DNA of 64,000 nt from Mycobacterium spongiae (GTDB lineage Bacteria; Actinomycetota; Actinomycetes; Mycobacteriales; Mycobacteriaceae). Where the stretch lies: NCBI RefSeq assembly GCF_018278905.1, contig NZ_CP046600.1, positions 4,774,001 through 4,838,000 of the forward strand, given 5' to 3'. Below the pieces are notes generated by a model. That model saw only the letters and a program-made list of their open reading frames with translations. It was not told where the DNA came from and searched no databases. Positions 18,001 to 29,000 of this stretch are shown here, one piece after another; the stretch's first letter is position 1, and each line of letters opens with the position of its first letter. The position numbers and the translations under genes are program-made.

Positions 18001-21000
18001 CGGGCCTGCGCACGCAACACCGCGTGATCGAACACCGCGGGCACCAACACCGATTCAGCACGCCCACACGCCAGATCGAACAACCCCAAACCCTGCCCAG
18101 TAGTCATCGCCCGTAGACCCATCCGCTCGATACGGGCCTGATCCACCTGACCAAGCTGGCCGGTCATCGCGCTGGCCTGCTCCCACAATCCCCACGCCAA
18201 CGACACCCCCGACAACCCCAAACCCCGCCGATACTGCGCCAACCCATCCAAAAACGCATTCGCCGCCGCGTAGTTCGCCTGCCCCGCACTGCCGAATATC
18301 CCCGCCGCCGAGGAAAACAACACAAACGCCGACAACCCCATATCCGCAGTCAACTCATGCAACGCCCACGCAGCATCCACCTTCACACCCAACACCTGCT
18401 CAACCTGCTCACGATCCATCGACTCGATGACCCCATCAGCGAGCACCCCCGCAGCATGGACCACCGCACCCAGCCGATGCTGCGCCCTAATCGCACCGAC
18501 CACAGCACCCAGCTGGTCACGATCAGCGATATCAGCAGCAACGATCTCCACCCGACACCCATGCTCAGCCAACTCACCACGTAACTGATCAACACCGACC
18601 GCCGCGGCTCCCCGCCGACTCACCAACACCACATGCCCGCAGCCATACTCAACGACCAAATGCCGAGCCAACGCCATACCCAACACCCCAGTACCCCCGG
18701 TAATCAACACCGTGTCCTGGGGATCGAACACCGACCCCACACCCGACTGCGGCAACTGCGTCGACACCCGCGTCAACCGCGGCGCCAACACCACCCCCCC
18801 ACGAACCGCTACCCGCGGCTCATCCACCACCCCCAACGCCGCACGCAACCCCACCCCACCATCACCACCATCATCATCAAGATCAACCAACCCGAACCGG
18901 CCAGGATGCTCACCAACCGCACTGCGCACCAACCCATCCACGGCCGCAACCACCAAATCCGGTGTCTGACCCTCACCAACCCCGACCCCACCACGAGTGA
19001 CCAACACCAACCGCGACGCCACCAACGCCGGCTCAGCCAACCACGCCTGCACCAACTCCAAAGTCCCATACACCCCCTCACGAACACACCCAGCCACCTC
19101 ACCCGCACCCGCCACCGGCGCAGCCATCACCACCACCTGCGGCACCGACCCACCACCACCAACAGCCTCCACCAACCCCGCCACATCCGGATACCACGCC
19201 ACCTGCCCACCCAGCACACCCACCAAATCAACCGGCCCACCACCAACAACCACCACCGACGACACCGGCTGCGCAGCATCCACCGCCACCCACCCCACCG
19301 CATGCAACGACTCCACCGACTCGCCACCCACACGAGCCAACCCCGCCGCATCAACAGGACGCACATCCAACGACTCCACACCCAACACCGCCGCCCCCGA
19401 CTCATCAACCCCCACAATCCGCAACCCACCAGAACCACTACCCTCCAACACAACCCGCAACACCGAAACACCACCCGACCCCAACCACACCCCACGCCAC
19501 GCGAACGGCAACCCCACCTGACCCTCCGCCAACCCCTGCATCATCAACGCCGCACCCGGATGCAACACCGCATCAAACAACGCCGGATGCACCCCAAAAC
19601 CCGCCCCCTCATCACCACCATCACCACTCAACGCGACCTCAACAAACGTCTGCTCACCACGACGCCACACCCCACGCACCCCCTGAAAAGCCGGCCCATA
19701 CTCAAACCCCGCCTCGGCCAACCCCTCATACAACACATCAACATCAACCACCTGCGCACCCACCGGCGGCCACTGCCCCCCCAACAACCCACCACCACCA
19801 GCAGCAGCAGCACCAGCAGCAGCAGCAGCACCACCAGCGCTGAGCACCCCCGTCCCATGACGCACCCACGAACCCTGCTCACCCCCACCACCACTGGCGG
19901 TCTCCGGACGCGAATACACATCAACCCGACAACACCCCGCATCATCAACACCACCCACCAACACCTGCAACGCCACCCCAACACCCTCAGACAGCACCAA
20001 CGGCGCCTCTAACACCAACTCATCAACACAATCCAGCCCCGCCCGCGCCCCCGCCGCCAACACCATCTCCACAAACCCAGTACCCGGCAACAACACCACA
20101 CCCAACACCGCATGATCAGCCAACCAAGGATGGGTATCCAAACCAACCCGCCCACTAAACAACCAACCCCGCTCACCACCAAGACACACCCCCACCCCCA
20201 ACCACGGATGCCCCACACCAGCCAAACCCACCGACCCCAAATCCCCCACACCACCCCGAGAAGAATCCAACCAAAAACGCTGATGCTCAAACGCATACGA
20301 CGGCAACCCCACCCGCCGCGGACCCCACGACCCAAACACCGACGACCAATCCACCCCAACACCGGCAACAAACGCCTCAGCCAGCGACGTCAAAAAACGC
20401 CGCCAATCACCCTCATCGCGGCGCAACGACCCCACCACCGACACCGATGCCGGATCCCCACCACGAGCCTCAACGGTTTCACTGATCGCCACCGTCAGCA
20501 CCGGATGCGGGCCCATCTCAATGAAGGTGCGCACACCCTGATCCAACAGCGCCGCGGTGGCGTGCTCGAACTGCACACGCTGACGCAGATTGCGATACCA
20601 ATACTCCGCATCCAAAGTGTCGGTACCCACCCGCGCACCACTGACCGTGGAATAAAACGGAATCTCACCCACACCCGGTCGGATCGAGGACAACTCACCG
20701 ATCAACCGATCCCGCAGCGTCTCCACCTCGACACTATGCGAGGCATAATCAACCGGAATCAACCGCGCGAAAACACCCTCACCCTCACAACCACTGACCA
20801 ACTCGTGCAACGCATCACGATCACCAGAAACCACCGTGGAGGCCGGGCTATTATGCGCGGCCACCGAGATACGCCCCTGCCAACACTGCAACCGCGCATC
20901 CACCTGATCAACAGGCAATCCGATCGAAGCCATGCCACCATCGCCGGCCAATTCAGCGATCATCCGGCTACGCACCGCAACCACACGAGCGGCATCGTCC

Positions 21001-23012
21001 AAACTCAACCCGCCCGCCACATGAGCCGCGGCGATCTCACCCTGCGAATGCCCGATCACCATATCCGCCCGCACACCACACGAACGCCACAACTCCGCCA
21101 TCGAAACCATCACCGCAAACAACACCGGCTGAACCACATCCACCCGCGTAAGCGCCGATTCAGCCACCCCACCACGCAACACCTCGTCCAACGACCACTC
21201 CACAAACGGAGCCAGCGCCTCACCACAAGCCCGCATCCGCTCAGCGAACACCGGTGAAGAATCCAACAACTCCACCGCCATGGCCGGCCACTGCCCACCC
21301 TGGCCGGGAAACACAAACGCGGTCTTACCCTCCACCACCCGACCCGTAACCACCCCACCACCACAACCCCCACCCGCCAACGCCGCTAACCCCGCCAACA
21401 ACTCCTCACGCGTATCACCCACCACCGCACCCCGATACCCCAAACCAGCCCGACCCGTCGCCAACGACCACCCCACATCAGCCACACCCAACTCCGGTCG
21501 AGCCCCCACATACCGCGCCAACCGAGCCGCCTGCGCACCCAACGCCGCCTCAGATTTCGCCGACACCACCCACACCACCTCACCCACACCCACACCCACA
21601 CCATCAAGACCACCATCACTATCGGCGGGCACCGCCGGCGCTTCCTCCACAATCACATGCGCATTCGTCCCCGAAATACCGAACGACGACACCCCCGCCC
21701 GACGCACCCGCCCCTCAACCCGCGGCCACGGCTGCGCCTCGGTCAACAACCGCACCGCACCCACCGACCAATCCACATGCGGACTCGGCGCATCCACATG
21801 CAACGTCACCGGCAACACCTCATGACGCAACGCCTCGATCATCTTGATCACCCCAGCCACCCCCGCAGCAGCCTGAGTATGACCCATATTCGACTTCACC
21901 GACCCCAACCACAACGGCCGATCCCACTGCCGACCCTGCCCATACGTCGCTAAAATCGCCTGCGCCTCAATAGGATCACCCAACGTCGTCCCCGTACCAT
22001 GAGCCTCCACCACATCCACATCCACACCACTAACCCCCGCACACGCCAACGCCGAACGAATCACCCGCTCCTGCGAAGGCCCATTCGGCGCCGTCAAACC
22101 ATTCGACGCCCCATCCTGATTGACCGCACTACCCCCAATCACCCCCAACACCTCATGCCCACACCGACGCGCATCCGACAACCGCTCCAACAACACCAAC
22201 CCCACACCCTCAGAAAACCCCGTCCCATCAGCACCAGCAGCAAACGCCTTACACCGCCCATCCACCGACAACCCCCGCTGCCGAGAAAACTCCACAAACG
22301 TCACCGGCGTCGCCATCACCGTCACCCCACCCGCCAACGCCAACGAACACTCACCAACCCGCAACGACTGACACGCCTGATGCAACGCCACCAACGACGA
22401 CGAACACGCCGTATCCACCGTCACCGCCGGACCCTCTAAACCAAACACATACGCAATACGCCCCGACGCCACACTGCCCGCCCCACCCGTACTCACATAC
22501 CCCTCAACCGCCGCCCCACCACCAAACCCATACTGCGAACCCATCACCCCCGCGAACACACCAGTATCACTACCCCGCAACGACTCCGGATCAATACCCG
22601 CCGACTCAAACGTCTCCCACGCAGTCTCCAACAACAACCGCTGCTGAGGATCCATCGCCAACGCCTCCCGCGGCGACACCCCAAAAAACCCCGCATCAAA
22701 ACCCGCCGCATCATCCAAAAACCCACCATGACGGTTATAAAACTTCCCCACCACATCAGGATCAGCATCAAACAACCCCCCCACATCCCAACCCCGATCA
22801 CCCGGAAAATCACCAATCACATCCCGACCACCCACCACCACATCCCACAAACCCTCCGCAGAACCCACCCCACCCGGATACCGACACCCCATCCCCACCA
22901 CCGCCACCGGCTCACGTACCCGACGCTCGAGGTTGCGGACGCGCTGCTTCGATTTGCGGAGGTCGTTGGTAGCCTTCTGCAGATATTCACGGAGCCGTGT
23001 TTCTGTACTCAT
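11265..23012 (-). CDS. Modular type I PKS C: modules 5 and 6 plus terminal Acr1-like reductase domain
   Basis: A 3915-residue protein, third gene of the PKS operon. Residues 1-33 are a charged coiled coil (LREYLQKATNDLRKSKQRV), an N-terminal docking domain. Module 5 is KS (Cys203), AT (Ser656; YASH from 756, methylmalonyl type), DH (His967, Asp1147), KR (Tyr1581), ACP (Ser1744). Module 6 is KS (Cys1974), AT (Ser2427; YASH from 2527), DH (His2738, Asp2916), KR (Tyr3350), ACP (Ser3513). A Pro/Ala-rich linker (about 3555-3650) leads to a C-terminal SDR domain (about 3655-3915) in place of a thioesterase. The two modules are nearly identical at DNA level. It should add two methyl-branched double-bonded units and release the chain reductively. 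Confidence 0.95.
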   Translation of the reverse strand: MSTETRLREYLQKATNDLRKSKQRVRNLERRVREPVAVVGMGCRYPGGVGSAEGLWDVVVGGRDVIGDFPGDRGWDVGGLFDADPDVVGKFYNRHGGFLDDAAGFDAGFFGVSPREALAMDPQQRLLLETAWETFESAGIDPESLRGSDTGVFAGVMGSQYGFGGGAAVEGYVSTGGAGSVASGRIAYVFGLEGPAVTVDTACSSSLVALHQACQSLRVGECSLALAGGVTVMATPVTFVEFSRQRGLSVDGRCKAFAAGADGTGFSEGVGLVLLERLSDARRCGHEVLGVIGGSAVNQDGASNGLTAPNGPSQERVIRSALACAGVSGVDVDVVEAHGTGTTLGDPIEAQAILATYGQGRQWDRPLWLGSVKSNMGHTQAAAGVAGVIKMIEALRHEVLPVTLHVDAPSPHVDWSVGAVRLLTEAQPWPRVEGRVRRAGVSSFGISGTNAHVIVEEAPAVPADSDGGLDGVGVGVGEVVWVVSAKSEAALGAQAARLARYVGARPELGVADVGWSLATGRAGLGYRGAVVGDTREELLAGLAALAGGGCGGGVVTGRVVEGKTAFVFPGQGGQWPAMAVELLDSSPVFAERMRACGEALAPFVEWSLDEVLRGGVAESALTRVDVVQPVLFAVMVSMAELWRSCGVRADMVIGHSQGEIAAAHVAGGLSLDDAARVVAVRSRMIAELAGDGGMASIGLPVDQVDARLQCWQGRISVAAHNSPASTVVSGDRDALHELVSGCEGEGVFARLIPVDYASHSVEVETLRDRLIGELSSIRPGVGEIPFYSTVSGARVGTDTLDAEYWYRNLRQRVQFEHATAALLDQGVRTFIEMGPHPVLTVAISETVEARGGDPASVSVVGSLRRDEGDWRRFLTSLAEAFVAGVGVDWSSVFGSWGPRRVGLPSYAFEHQRFWLDSSRGGVGDLGSVGLAGVGHPWLGVGVCLGGERGWLFSGRVGLDTHPWLADHAVLGVVLLPGTGFVEMVLAAGARAGLDCVDELVLEAPLVLSEGVGVALQVLVGGVDDAGCCRVDVYSRPETASGGGGEQGSWVRHGTGVLSAGGAAAAAGAAAAGGGGLLGGQWPPVGAQVVDVDVLYEGLAEAGFEYGPAFQGVRGVWRRGEQTFVEVALSGDGGDEGAGFGVHPALFDAVLHPGAALMMQGLAEGQVGLPFAWRGVWLGSGGVSVLRVVLEGSGSGGLRIVGVDESGAAVLGVESLDVRPVDAAGLARVGGESVESLHAVGWVAVDAAQPVSSVVVVGGGPVDLVGVLGGQVAWYPDVAGLVEAVGGGGSVPQVVVMAAPVAGAGEVAGCVREGVYGTLELVQAWLAEPALVASRLVLVTRGGVGVGEGQTPDLVVAAVDGLVRSAVGEHPGRFGLVDLDDDGGDGGVGLRAALGVVDEPRVAVRGGVVLAPRLTRVSTQLPQSGVGSVFDPQDTVLITGGTGVLGMALARHLVVEYGCGHVVLVSRRGAAAVGVDQLRGELAEHGCRVEIVAADIADRDQLGAVVGAIRAQHRLGAVVHAAGVLADGVIESMDREQVEQVLGVKVDAAWALHELTADMGLSAFVLFSSAAGIFGSAGQANYAAANAFLDGLAQYRRGLGLSGVSLAWGLWEQASAMTGQLGQVDQARIERMGLRAMTTGQGLGLFDLACGRAESVLVPAVFDHAVLRAQARAGTLPVLLGGLVRTPVKRGRVATLAQRLAQTPETEWDDVVLAEVRTQVAAVLNHPSPLDIDPNTAFTEIGLDSLSAVELRNHLTEATGLPLPTTTVFDYPTPVVLAGFLVDQVQGRGSVAAPVAGRVVGVGVDEPVAVVGMGCRYPGGVGSAEGLWDVVVGGRDVIGDFPGDRGWDVGGLFDADPDVVGKFYNRHGGFLDDAAGFDAGFFGVSPREALAMDPQQRLLLEIAWETFESAGIDPESLRGSDTGVFAGVMGSQYGFGGGAAVEGYVSTGGAGSVASGRIAYVFGLEGPAVTVDTACSSSLVALHQACQSLRVGECSLALAGGVTVMATPVTFVEFSRQRGLSVDGRCKAFAAGADGTGFSEGVGLVLLERLSDARRCGHEVLGVIGGSAVNQDGASNGLTAPNGPSQERVIRSALACAGVSGVDVDVVEAHGTGTTLGDPIEAQAILATYGQGREWDRPLWLGSVKSNMGHTQAAAGVAGVIKMIEALRHEVLPVTLHVDAPSPHVDWSVGAVRLLTEAQPWPRVEGRVRRAGVSSFGISGTNAHVIVEEAPAVPADSDGGLDGVGVGVGEVVWVVSAKSEAALGAQAARLAQYVGARPELGVADVGWSLATGRAGLGYRGAVVGDTREELLAGLAALAGGGCGGGVVTGRVVEGKTAFVFPGQGGQWPAMAVELLDSSPVFAERMRACGEALAPFVEWSLDEVLRGGVAESALTRVDVVQPVLFAVMVSMAELWRSCGVRADMVIGHSQGEIAAAHVAGGLSLDDAARVVAVRSRMIAELAGDGGMASIGLPVDQVDARLQCWQGRISVAAHNSPASTVVSGDRDALHELVSGCEGEGVFARLIPVDYASHSVEVETLRDRLIGELSSIRPGVGEIPFYSTVSGARVGTDTLDAEYWYRNLRQRVQFEHATAALLDQGVRTFIEMGPHPVLTVAISETVEARGGDPASVSVVGSLRRDEGDWRRFLTSLAEAFVAGVGVDWSSVFGSWGPRRVGLPSYAFEHQRFWLDSSRGGVGDLGSVGLAGVGHPWLGVGVCLGGERGWLFSGRVGLDTHPWLADHAVLGVVLLPGTGFVEMVLAAGARAGLDCVDELVLEAPLVLSEGVGVALQVLVGGVDDAGCCRVDVYSRPETASGGGGEQGSWVRHGTGVLSAGGAAAGAAAAGGGGLLGGQWPPVGAQVVDVDVLYEGLAEAGFEYGPAFQGVRGVWRRGEQTFVEVALSGDGGDEGAGFGVHPALFDAVLHPGAALMMQGLAEGQVGLPFAWRGVWLGSGGVSVLRVVLEGSGSGGLRIVGVDESGAAVLGVESLDVRPVDAAGLARVGGESVESLHAVGWVAVDAAQPVSSVVVVGGGPVDLVGVLGGQVAWYPDVAGLVEAVGGGGSVPQVVVMAAPVAGAGEVAGCVREGVYGTLELVQAWLAEPALVASRLVLVTRGGVGVGEGQTPDLVVAAVDGLVRSAVGEHPGRFGLVDLDDDGGDGGVGLRAALGVVDEPRVAVRGGVVLAPRLTRVSTQLPQSGVGSVFDPQDTVLITGGTGVLGMALARHLVVEYGCGHVVLVSRRGAAAVGVDQLRGELAEHGCRVEIVAADIADRDQLGAVVGAIRAQHRLGAVVHAAGVLADGVIESMDREQVEQVLGVKVDAAWALHELTADMGLSAFVLFSSAAGIFGSAGQANYAAANAFLDGLAQYRRGLGLSGVSLAWGLWEQASAMTGQLGQVDQARIERMGLRAMTTGQGLGLFDLACGRAESVLVPAVFDHAVLRAQARAGTLPVLLGGLVRTPVKRGRVATLAQRLAQTPETEWDDVVLAEVRTQVAAVLNHPSPLDIDPNTAFTEIGLDSLSAVELRNHLTEATGLPLPTTTVFDHPNPTELATYLHNHLNDTTLCGEQSRRAASVAAAYPHPLGSKPEEEPVANALAGSAATTPRAAAATPRQDQASLVPTAKPSRLRRANPLQRMSRTFTLASMRPSLLRQLAHRWTRGEVDIRGKRVLITGSSSGIGESAAVQFARAGATVICVARRQELLDTVAARIAAMGGLASALACDLSDPSALDELVMTVEQRFGGVDILVNNAGLSIRRPLLDSLHNGHDVDRLLRLNYHAPLRLIRALAPGMLERGDGHIINVSTWAVLNDALPMFSLYTASKAALSAVSRAIEIEWAHSGVHQTTLYYPLVKTPMIAPTKEYASMPALSADEAAEWMLTAARLRPFRIVPRVALAANKLDAVSPALLNALMKRWNGSLGTP
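12350..17600 (-). other. PKS C module 6: KS-AT(methylmalonyl)-DH-KR-ACP
   Basis: A near copy of module 5, including its methylmalonyl AT cassette. Visible differences are a 6-base shorter GCA repeat (near 14,490) and single substitutions. Predicted outcome: the alpha-methyl double bond next to the thioester. Confidence 0.88.
17601..22914 (-). other. PKS C module 5: KS-AT(methylmalonyl)-DH-KR-ACP
   Basis: KS, DH, KR and ACP match modules 2-4 almost base for base, but the AT is a different cassette (GHSQG, YASH; methylmalonyl type). Predicted outcome: a methyl-branched double bond. Confidence 0.88.
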
Positions 23013-23059
23013 TAGGTATCACTCACTAGTTTTCTCAAGAAGTGCCATGGGATCGGGAG

Positions 23060-26000
23060 CTAGGTGGTAGAGCCGAGCTCCTTGTCCAAGAGACCGAAAA
23101 GTTCTTCATCGGAATGGAACTGGACGTCACCGTCGCTGTCGGTATCTAAAGTCGATTCAGCACCGTCGGTGAGGAATGCTTCCAGATTGGCGCTCAGAAC
23201 GCGCAGCCGATCTTCGACCAAACGCCTCTTACGTTTATCCGTTCCGATGGCGGCAAGTGTGGACTCGATTTCCTTGATTCCCTCGTGCAGTCCGTGAAGC
23301 GAGTCACTAGGGGGGGTGGTGTTGTTGAGGTGGGTGTGGAGGTAGGTGGCTAGTTCGGTGGGGTTGGGGTGGTCGAATACGGTGGTGGTGGGTAGGGGTA
23401 GGCCGGTGGCTTCGGTGAGGTGGTTGCGTAGCTCGACCGCGCTTAGTGAGTCCAGACCGATCTCGGTGAAGGCCGTGTTGGGGTCGATGTCTAGCGGGCT
23501 GGGATGGTTGAGCACCGCGGCGACCTGGGTGCGTACCTCAGCCAACACCACGTCGTCCCACTCGGTTTCCGGTGTCTGCGCGAGGCGTTGGGCCAACGTG
23601 GCAACACGGCCACGTTTGACCGGTGTCCGGACCAGGCCACCCAACAACACCGGCAACGTTCCCGCCCGGGCCTGCGCACGCAACACCGCGTGATCGAACA
23701 CCGCGGGCACCAACACCGATTCAGCACGCCCACACGCCAGATCGAACAACCCCAAACCCTGCCCAGTAGTCATCGCCCGTAGACCCATCCGCTCGATACG
23801 GGCCTGATCCACCTGACCAAGCTGGCCGGTCATCGCGCTGGCCTGCTCCCACAATCCCCACGCCAACGACACCCCCGACAACCCCAAACCCCGCCGATAC
23901 TGCGCCAACCCATCCAAAAACGCATTCGCCGCCGCGTAGTTCGCCTGCCCCGCACTGCCGAATATCCCCGCCGCCGAGGAAAACAACACAAACGCCGACA
24001 ACCCCATATCCGCAGTCAACTCATGCAACGCCCACGCAGCATCCACCTTCACACCCAACACCTGCTCAACCTGCTCACGATCCATCGACTCGATGACCCC
24101 ATCAGCGAGCACCCCCGCAGCATGGACCACCGCACCCAGCCGATGCTGCGCCCTAATCGCACCGACCACAGCACCCAGCTGGTCACGATCAGCGATATCA
24201 GCAGCAACGATCTCCACCCGACACCCATGCTCAGCCAACTCACCACGTAACTGATCAACACCGACCGCCGCGGCTCCCCGCCGACTCACCAACACCACAT
24301 GCCCGCAGCCATACTCAACGACCAAATGCCGAGCCAACGCCATACCCAACACCCCAGTACCCCCGGTAATCAACACCGTGTCCTGGGGATCGAACACCGA
24401 CCCCACACCCGACTGCGGCAACTGCGTCGACACCCGCGTCAACCGCGGCGCCAACACCACCCCCCCACGAACCGCTACCCGCGGCTCATCCACCACCCCC
24501 AACGCCGCACGCAACCCCACCCCACCATCACCACCATCATCATCAAGATCAACCAACCCGAACCGGCCAGGATGCTCACCAACCGCACTGCGCACCAACC
24601 CATCCACGGCCGCAACCACCAAATCCGGTGTCTGACCCTCACCAACCCCGACCCCACCACGAGTGACCAACACCAACCGCGACGCCACCAACGCCGGCTC
24701 AGCCAACCACGCCTGCACCAACTCCAAAGTCCCATACACCCCCTCACGAACACACCCAGCCACCTCACCCGCACCCGCCACCGGCGCAGCCATCACCACC
24801 ACCTGCGGCACCGACCCACCACCACCAACAGCCTCCACCAACCCCGCCACATCCGGATACCACGCCACCTGCCCACCCAGCACACCCACCAAATCAACCG
24901 GCCCACCACCAACAACCACCACCGACGACACCGGCTGCGCAGCATCCACCGCCACCCACCCCACCGCATGCAACGACTCCACCGACTCGCCACCCACACG
25001 AGCCAACCCCGCCGCATCAACAGGACGCACATCCAACGACTCCACACCCAACACCGCCGCCCCCGACTCATCAACCCCCACAATCCGCAACCCACCAGAA
25101 CCACTACCCTCCAACACAACCCGCAACACCGAAACACCACCCGACCCCAACCACACCCCACGCCACGCGAACGGCAACCCCACCTGACCCTCCGCCAACC
25201 CCTGCATCATCAACGCCGCACCCGGATGCAACACCGCATCAAACAACGCCGGATGCACCCCAAAACCCGCCCCCTCATCACCACCATCACCACTCAACGC
25301 GACCTCAACAAACGTCTGCTCACCACGACGCCACACCCCACGCACCCCCTGAAAAGCCGGCCCATACTCAAACCCCGCCTCGGCCAACCCCTCATACAAC
25401 ACATCAACATCAACCACCTGCGCACCCACCGGCGGCCACTGCCCCCCCAACAACCCACCACCACCAGCAGCAGCAGCACCAGCAGCAGCACCACCAGCGC
25501 TGAGCACCCCCGTCCCATGACGCACCCACGAACCCTGCTCACCCCCACCACCACTGGCGGTCTCCGGACGCGAATACACATCAACCCGACAACACCCCGC
25601 ATCATCAACACCACCCACCAACACCTGCAACGCCACCCCAACACCCTCAGACAGCACCAACGGCGCCTCTAACACCAACTCATCAACACAATCCAGCCCC
25701 GCCCGCGCCCCCGCCGCCAACACCATCTCCACAAACCCAGTACCCGGCAACAACACCACACCCAACACCGCATGATCAGCCAACCAAGGATGGGTATCCA
25801 AACCAACCCGCCCACTAAACAACCAACCCCGCTCACCACCAAGACACACCCCCACCCCCAACCACGGATGCCCCACACCAGCCAAACCCACCGACCCCAA
25901 ATCCCCCACACCACCCCGAGAAGAATCCAACCAAAAACGCTGATGCTCAAACGCATACGACGGCAACCCCACCCGCCGCGGACCCCACGACCCAAACACC

Positions 26001-29000
26001 GACGACCAATCCACCCCAACACCGGCAACAAACGCCTCCGCCACACACTGCGTCACCGCCTGTGTCTCAGACCGATTACCCCGTAACACCGACACACACA
26101 ACGCCGGCGCATCACCAAGGCAATCACGCACCATCGCGCTCAACGGACCCGTCGGACCGATCTCCACAAACCTGCTCACCCCAACATCAGCAAGCGCACC
26201 CACCCCATCAACGAACCGCACCGCCTCACGCACATGCCGCACCCAATACTGAGCCGAACCCAACTCAGCAGCAGTAGCCAACCCACCAGTAACGTTGGAC
26301 ACCATCGGAATCCGCGCCGCATGAAACGTCAGCTTCTCCGCGATCGCACCGAACTCAGCAAGCATCGGATCCATCCGCGCCGAATGAAACGCATGACTAA
26401 CCGTCAACCGCGTCGTCTTACGGTCCTGCCACTGCCTCAGCCACTCCTCGATCGCATCCTCATCACCAGAAACCACCGTCGAGACCGGACTATTCAACGC
26501 CGCCACCGACAACCGCCCCCCAAAAGACCCCAACGACGCGCGGACCTCATCCTCACCCGCGGCCACCGCCACCATCGCCCCACCACCAGCCAACCCACCC
26601 ATCAACCGCCCCCGCGCCGCCACCAACACACACGCATCCGACAGCGACAACACCCCAGCCACATACGCAGCAACCAACTCACCCAACGAATGACCAATCA
26701 AATAATCCGCCACGATCCCCCACGACTGCAGCAACCGATACAACGCCACTTCCACCGCAAACAACGCCGGCTGCGTAAACGCCGACTGATCAATCAACCC
26801 CGCATCCGCCGAACCCTCCGACGCGAACAACACCTCCTTCAACGAACGATCCAAATGCCCATCAAACTCCGCACACACCGCATCCAACGCCTCAGCAAAC
26901 ACCCCATACGACCGATACAACTCAGAACCCATACCCACCCGCTGCGACCCCTGACCAGCAAACACAAACGCGGTCTTACCCTCCACCACCCGACCCGTAA
27001 CCACCCCACCACCACAACCCCCACCCGCCAACGCCGCTAACCCCGCCAACAACTCCTCACGCGTATCACCCACCACCGCACCCCGATACCCCAAACCAGC
27101 CCGACCCGTCGCCAACGACCACCCCACATCAGCCACACCCAACTCCGGTCGAGCCCCCACATACCGCGCCAACCGAGCCGCCTGCGCACCCAACGCCGCC
27201 TCAGATTTCGCCGACACCACCCACACCACCTCACCCACACCCACACCCACACCATCAAGACCACCATCACTATCGGCGGGCACCGCCGGCGCTTCCTCCA
27301 CAATCACATGCGCATTCGTCCCCGAAATACCGAACGACGACACCCCCGCCCGACGCACCCGCCCCTCAACCCGCGGCCACGGCTGCGCCTCGGTCAACAA
27401 CCGCACCGCACCCACCGACCAATCCACATGCGGACTCGGCGCATCCACATGCAACGTCACCGGCAACACCTCATGACGCAACGCCTCGATCATCTTGATC
27501 ACCCCAGCCACCCCCGCAGCAGCCTGAGTATGACCCATATTCGACTTCACCGACCCCAACCACAACGGCCGATCCCACTCCCGACCCTGCCCATACGTCG
27601 CTAAAATCGCCTGCGCCTCAATAGGATCACCCAACGTCGTCCCCGTACCATGAGCCTCCACCACATCCACATCCACACCACTAACCCCCGCACACGCCAA
27701 CGCCGAACGAATCACCCGCTCCTGCGAAGGCCCATTCGGCGCCGTCAAACCATTCGACGCCCCATCCTGATTGACCGCACTACCCCCAATCACCCCCAAC
27801 ACCTCATGCCCACACCGACGCGCATCCGACAACCGCTCCAACAACACCAACCCCACACCCTCAGAAAACCCCGTCCCATCAGCACCAGCAGCAAACGCCT
27901 TACACCGCCCATCCACCGACAACCCCCGCTGCCGAGAAAACTCCACAAACGTCACCGGCGTCGCCATCACCGTCACCCCACCCGCCAACGCCAACGAACA
28001 CTCACCAACCCGCAACGACTGACACGCCTGATGCAACGCCACCAACGACGACGAACACGCCGTATCCACCGTCACCGCCGGACCCTCTAAACCAAACACA
28101 TACGCAATACGCCCCGACGCCACACTGCCCGCCCCACCCGTACTCACATACCCCTCAACCGCCGCCCCACCACCAAACCCATACTGCGAACCCATCACCC
28201 CCGCGAACACACCAGTATCACTACCCCGCAACGACTCCGGATCAATACCCGCCGACTCAAACGTCTCCCACGCAATCTCCAACAACAACCGCTGCTGAGG
28301 ATCCATCGCCAACGCCTCCCGCGGCGACACCCCAAAAAACCCCGCATCAAAACCCGCCGCATCATCCAAAAACCCACCATGACGGTTATAAAACTTCCCC
28401 ACCACATCAGGATCAGCATCAAACAACCCCCCCACATCCCAACCCCGATCACCCGGAAAATCACCAATCACATCCCGACCACCCACCACCACATCCCACA
28501 AACCCTCCGCAGAACCCACCCCACCCGGATACCGACACCCCATCCCCACCACCGCCACCGGCTCATCCACACCAACCCCCACCACCCGACCCGCCACCGG
28601 AGCAGCCACCGAACCCCGCCCCTGCACCTGATCCACCAAAAACCCCGCCAACACCACCGGCGTCGGGTAATCGAATACGGTGGTGGTGGGTAGGGGTAGG
28701 CCGGTGGCTTCGGTGAGGTGGTTGCGTAGCTCGACCGCGCTTAGTGAGTCCAGACCGATCTCGGTGAAGGCCGTGTTGGGGTCGATGTCTAGCGGGCTGG
28801 GATGGTTGAGCACCGCGGCGACCTGGGTGCGTACCTCAGCCAACACCACGTCGTCCCACTCGGTTTCCGGTGTCTGCGCGAGGCGTTGGGCCAACGTGGC
28901 AACACGGCCACGTTTGACCGGTGTCCGGACCAGGCCACCCAACAACACCGGCAACGTTCCCGCCCGGGCCTGCGCACGCAACACCGCGTGATCGAACACC